The notes under the pieces: model-generated
The model's database searches: none
What the model saw: the letters and a program-made list of their open reading frames with translations, nothing else
What the model was told of the DNA's origin: nothing
Position numbers and translations under genes: made by a program
Assembly (NCBI GenBank): GCA_002323895.1
Contig: DCQM01000040.1
Span: 1 to 25,006 of the forward strand
Direction: 5' to 3'
Length of the DNA: 25,006 nt
Origin: Akkermansiaceae bacterium UBA1518
GTDB taxonomy: Bacteria > Verrucomicrobiota > Verrucomicrobiia > Verrucomicrobiales > Akkermansiaceae
In this document: one piece after another, positions 24,384 through 25,006 of the stretch
How positions within the stretch are numbered: position 1 is the first letter of the stretch
Layout of the letters: each line of letters begins with the position of its first letter

Positions 24384-25006
24384 ATGCAGGTTGCCGATTT
24401 ACTAGACAGTCAAGTTATCAGCGGGGATGACGCGCAACTTCTTGGTGCAGTTGGCGTTGAAACATTAGAAGCGCTTTCGCAAAGTGAACCCGAGAATTTG
24501 CTCGATGAAATCGAGAATGCGAATTCTCATCTTGGGTTAGTAGAGCAACTACCGAATCTTGATCAGCTCGTGATATGGATCAACGAAGCCCGTAATCGGT
24601 TGGATGAGGCTGAGTCAACGCCGGTGACTCGTCTTGATGAGGTTGTTGAATTAATTCCTATCTCAGTGGTGAAAGCTTATCCGGTCAGTAAAGAAAGTAT
24701 CCTAAAGAATAAAATCGAGGTTGGAGATGTGCCTGTGATGGACGAATTCCTTGAGGAGAAAGATCTCTACGTGGAAGAGGTGAGGAAGATTGATTCAGAA
24801 ACTTCTGAGATCAAAGCAACAATCCGAGAGATTTCTCCTAACACGCCTACCCGAAAAATTAGCTCAAAAGAAGATATTAGGGAGTCTATTTCTGGAACAG
24901 AAAAGGCAGAGGTTGAGCCTTTGGAGCGTAATCAAGATTTCGACCTTCGTAAAATGGCAACTCCGGAACTAAATGCGGGTAGGAAATTGCACTCCCGGAC
25001 TTATAT
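24384..25006 (+). CDS. DUF4332-like protein, N-terminal part (cut by window edge)
   Basis: An open frame from ATG 24384, with AAGGA six bases upstream, continues past the right edge (at least 207 residues). The first ~65 residues (VADLLDSQVISGDDAQLLGAVGVETLEAL ... LLDEIENANSHLGLVEQLPNLDQL) look like the paired helix-hairpin-helix-type DUF4332 domain, which is thought to bind DNA. A second block (VVELIPISVVKAYPVSKESILKNK, VGDVPVMDEFLEE) is of a type I associate with verrucomicrobial proteins. A charged, Ser/Thr/Glu-rich region with few hydrophobic residues follows. It lies 54 bases after valS in the same direction and may be co-transcribed. Function is unknown. Confidence 0.68.
   Translation, partial: MQVADLLDSQVISGDDAQLLGAVGVETLEALSQSEPENLLDEIENANSHLGLVEQLPNLDQLVIWINEARNRLDEAESTPVTRLDEVVELIPISVVKAYPVSKESILKNKIEVGDVPVMDEFLEEKDLYVEEVRKIDSETSEIKATIREISPNTPTRKISSKEDIRESISGTEKAEVEPLERNQDFDLRKMATPELNAGRKLHSRTY

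Noticed and set aside
1..25006. CRISPR, insertion sequences, prophage, toxin-antitoxin or defence islands
   Set aside because: No direct-repeat array, transposase, integrase or paired small toxin-antitoxin genes were seen.

Overview
The window looks like a chromosomal segment of a member of the Verrucomicrobiota (PVC group), probably a marine or free-living heterotroph. This rests on recognised gene styles rather than a database search: a secreted matrixin-like protease ending in a calcium-binding 'DSDGDG' repeat plus a short 'SDLENWE...YFRL' tail, a formylglycine-type sulfatase, a cytochrome c gene overlapping a sorbosone-dehydrogenase-like propeller gene, a DUF4332-like protein, and a short acidic HAYLHREEGD-type protein. 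Base composition looks roughly balanced. I saw no insertion sequence, prophage, CRISPR array, rRNA or tRNA. Nothing suggests a mobile island.

Layout. (1) Positions 1-168, minus: the 5' end of a DUF502-type membrane protein running off the left edge. (2) Positions 261-6468, plus: a large modular metalloprotease, a 97-residue hypothetical protein, the rRNA cytosine methyltransferase RsmB, an L,D-transpeptidase lipoprotein and the tRNA methyltransferase TrmD. A small stem-loop terminator whose loop holds the trmD stop codon lies before the convergent gene. (3) Positions 6488-9646, minus: NAD-dependent DNA ligase LigA, then an exported SGNH-hydrolase-like protein. (4) Positions 9794-12897, plus: a two-gene unit with ATGA overlap, pairing an exported mono-haem cytochrome c carrying a large C-terminal domain with an exported propeller dehydrogenase carrying a C-terminal carbohydrate-binding-like domain. 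(5) Positions 12986-15336, minus: sufS-sufE-pdeM, joining Fe-S sulfur mobilisation to a calcineurin-like nuclease of the PdeM type. (6) Positions 15469-17672, minus: a Tat-signal class I glutamine amidotransferase (peptidase C26 fold) overlapping a sulfatase by ATGA. (7) Positions 17841-21290, minus: a single-chain pyruvate carboxylase. (8) Positions 21291-21632: a long intergenic space with a nested hairpin ahead of valS (21633-24329, plus). It is followed by a DUF4332-like gene cut by the right edge.

How the genes fit together. Half of the window is housekeeping (RsmB, TrmD, LigA, SufSE, Pyc, ValS). The other half is an exported degradative and oxidative set (metalloprotease, SGNH hydrolase, sulfatase, cytochrome c plus propeller dehydrogenase), which fits a polymer-degrading lifestyle. 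The most unusual points are the Tat-exported C26 amidotransferase coupled to a sulfatase, the split cytochrome/propeller pair, PdeM sitting inside a suf operon, the loss of the Met-turn methionine in the protease, and a short coding-like stretch between the L,D-transpeptidase gene and trmD that can be read on either strand. I found no clear, complete, previously undescribed defence or mobile system.
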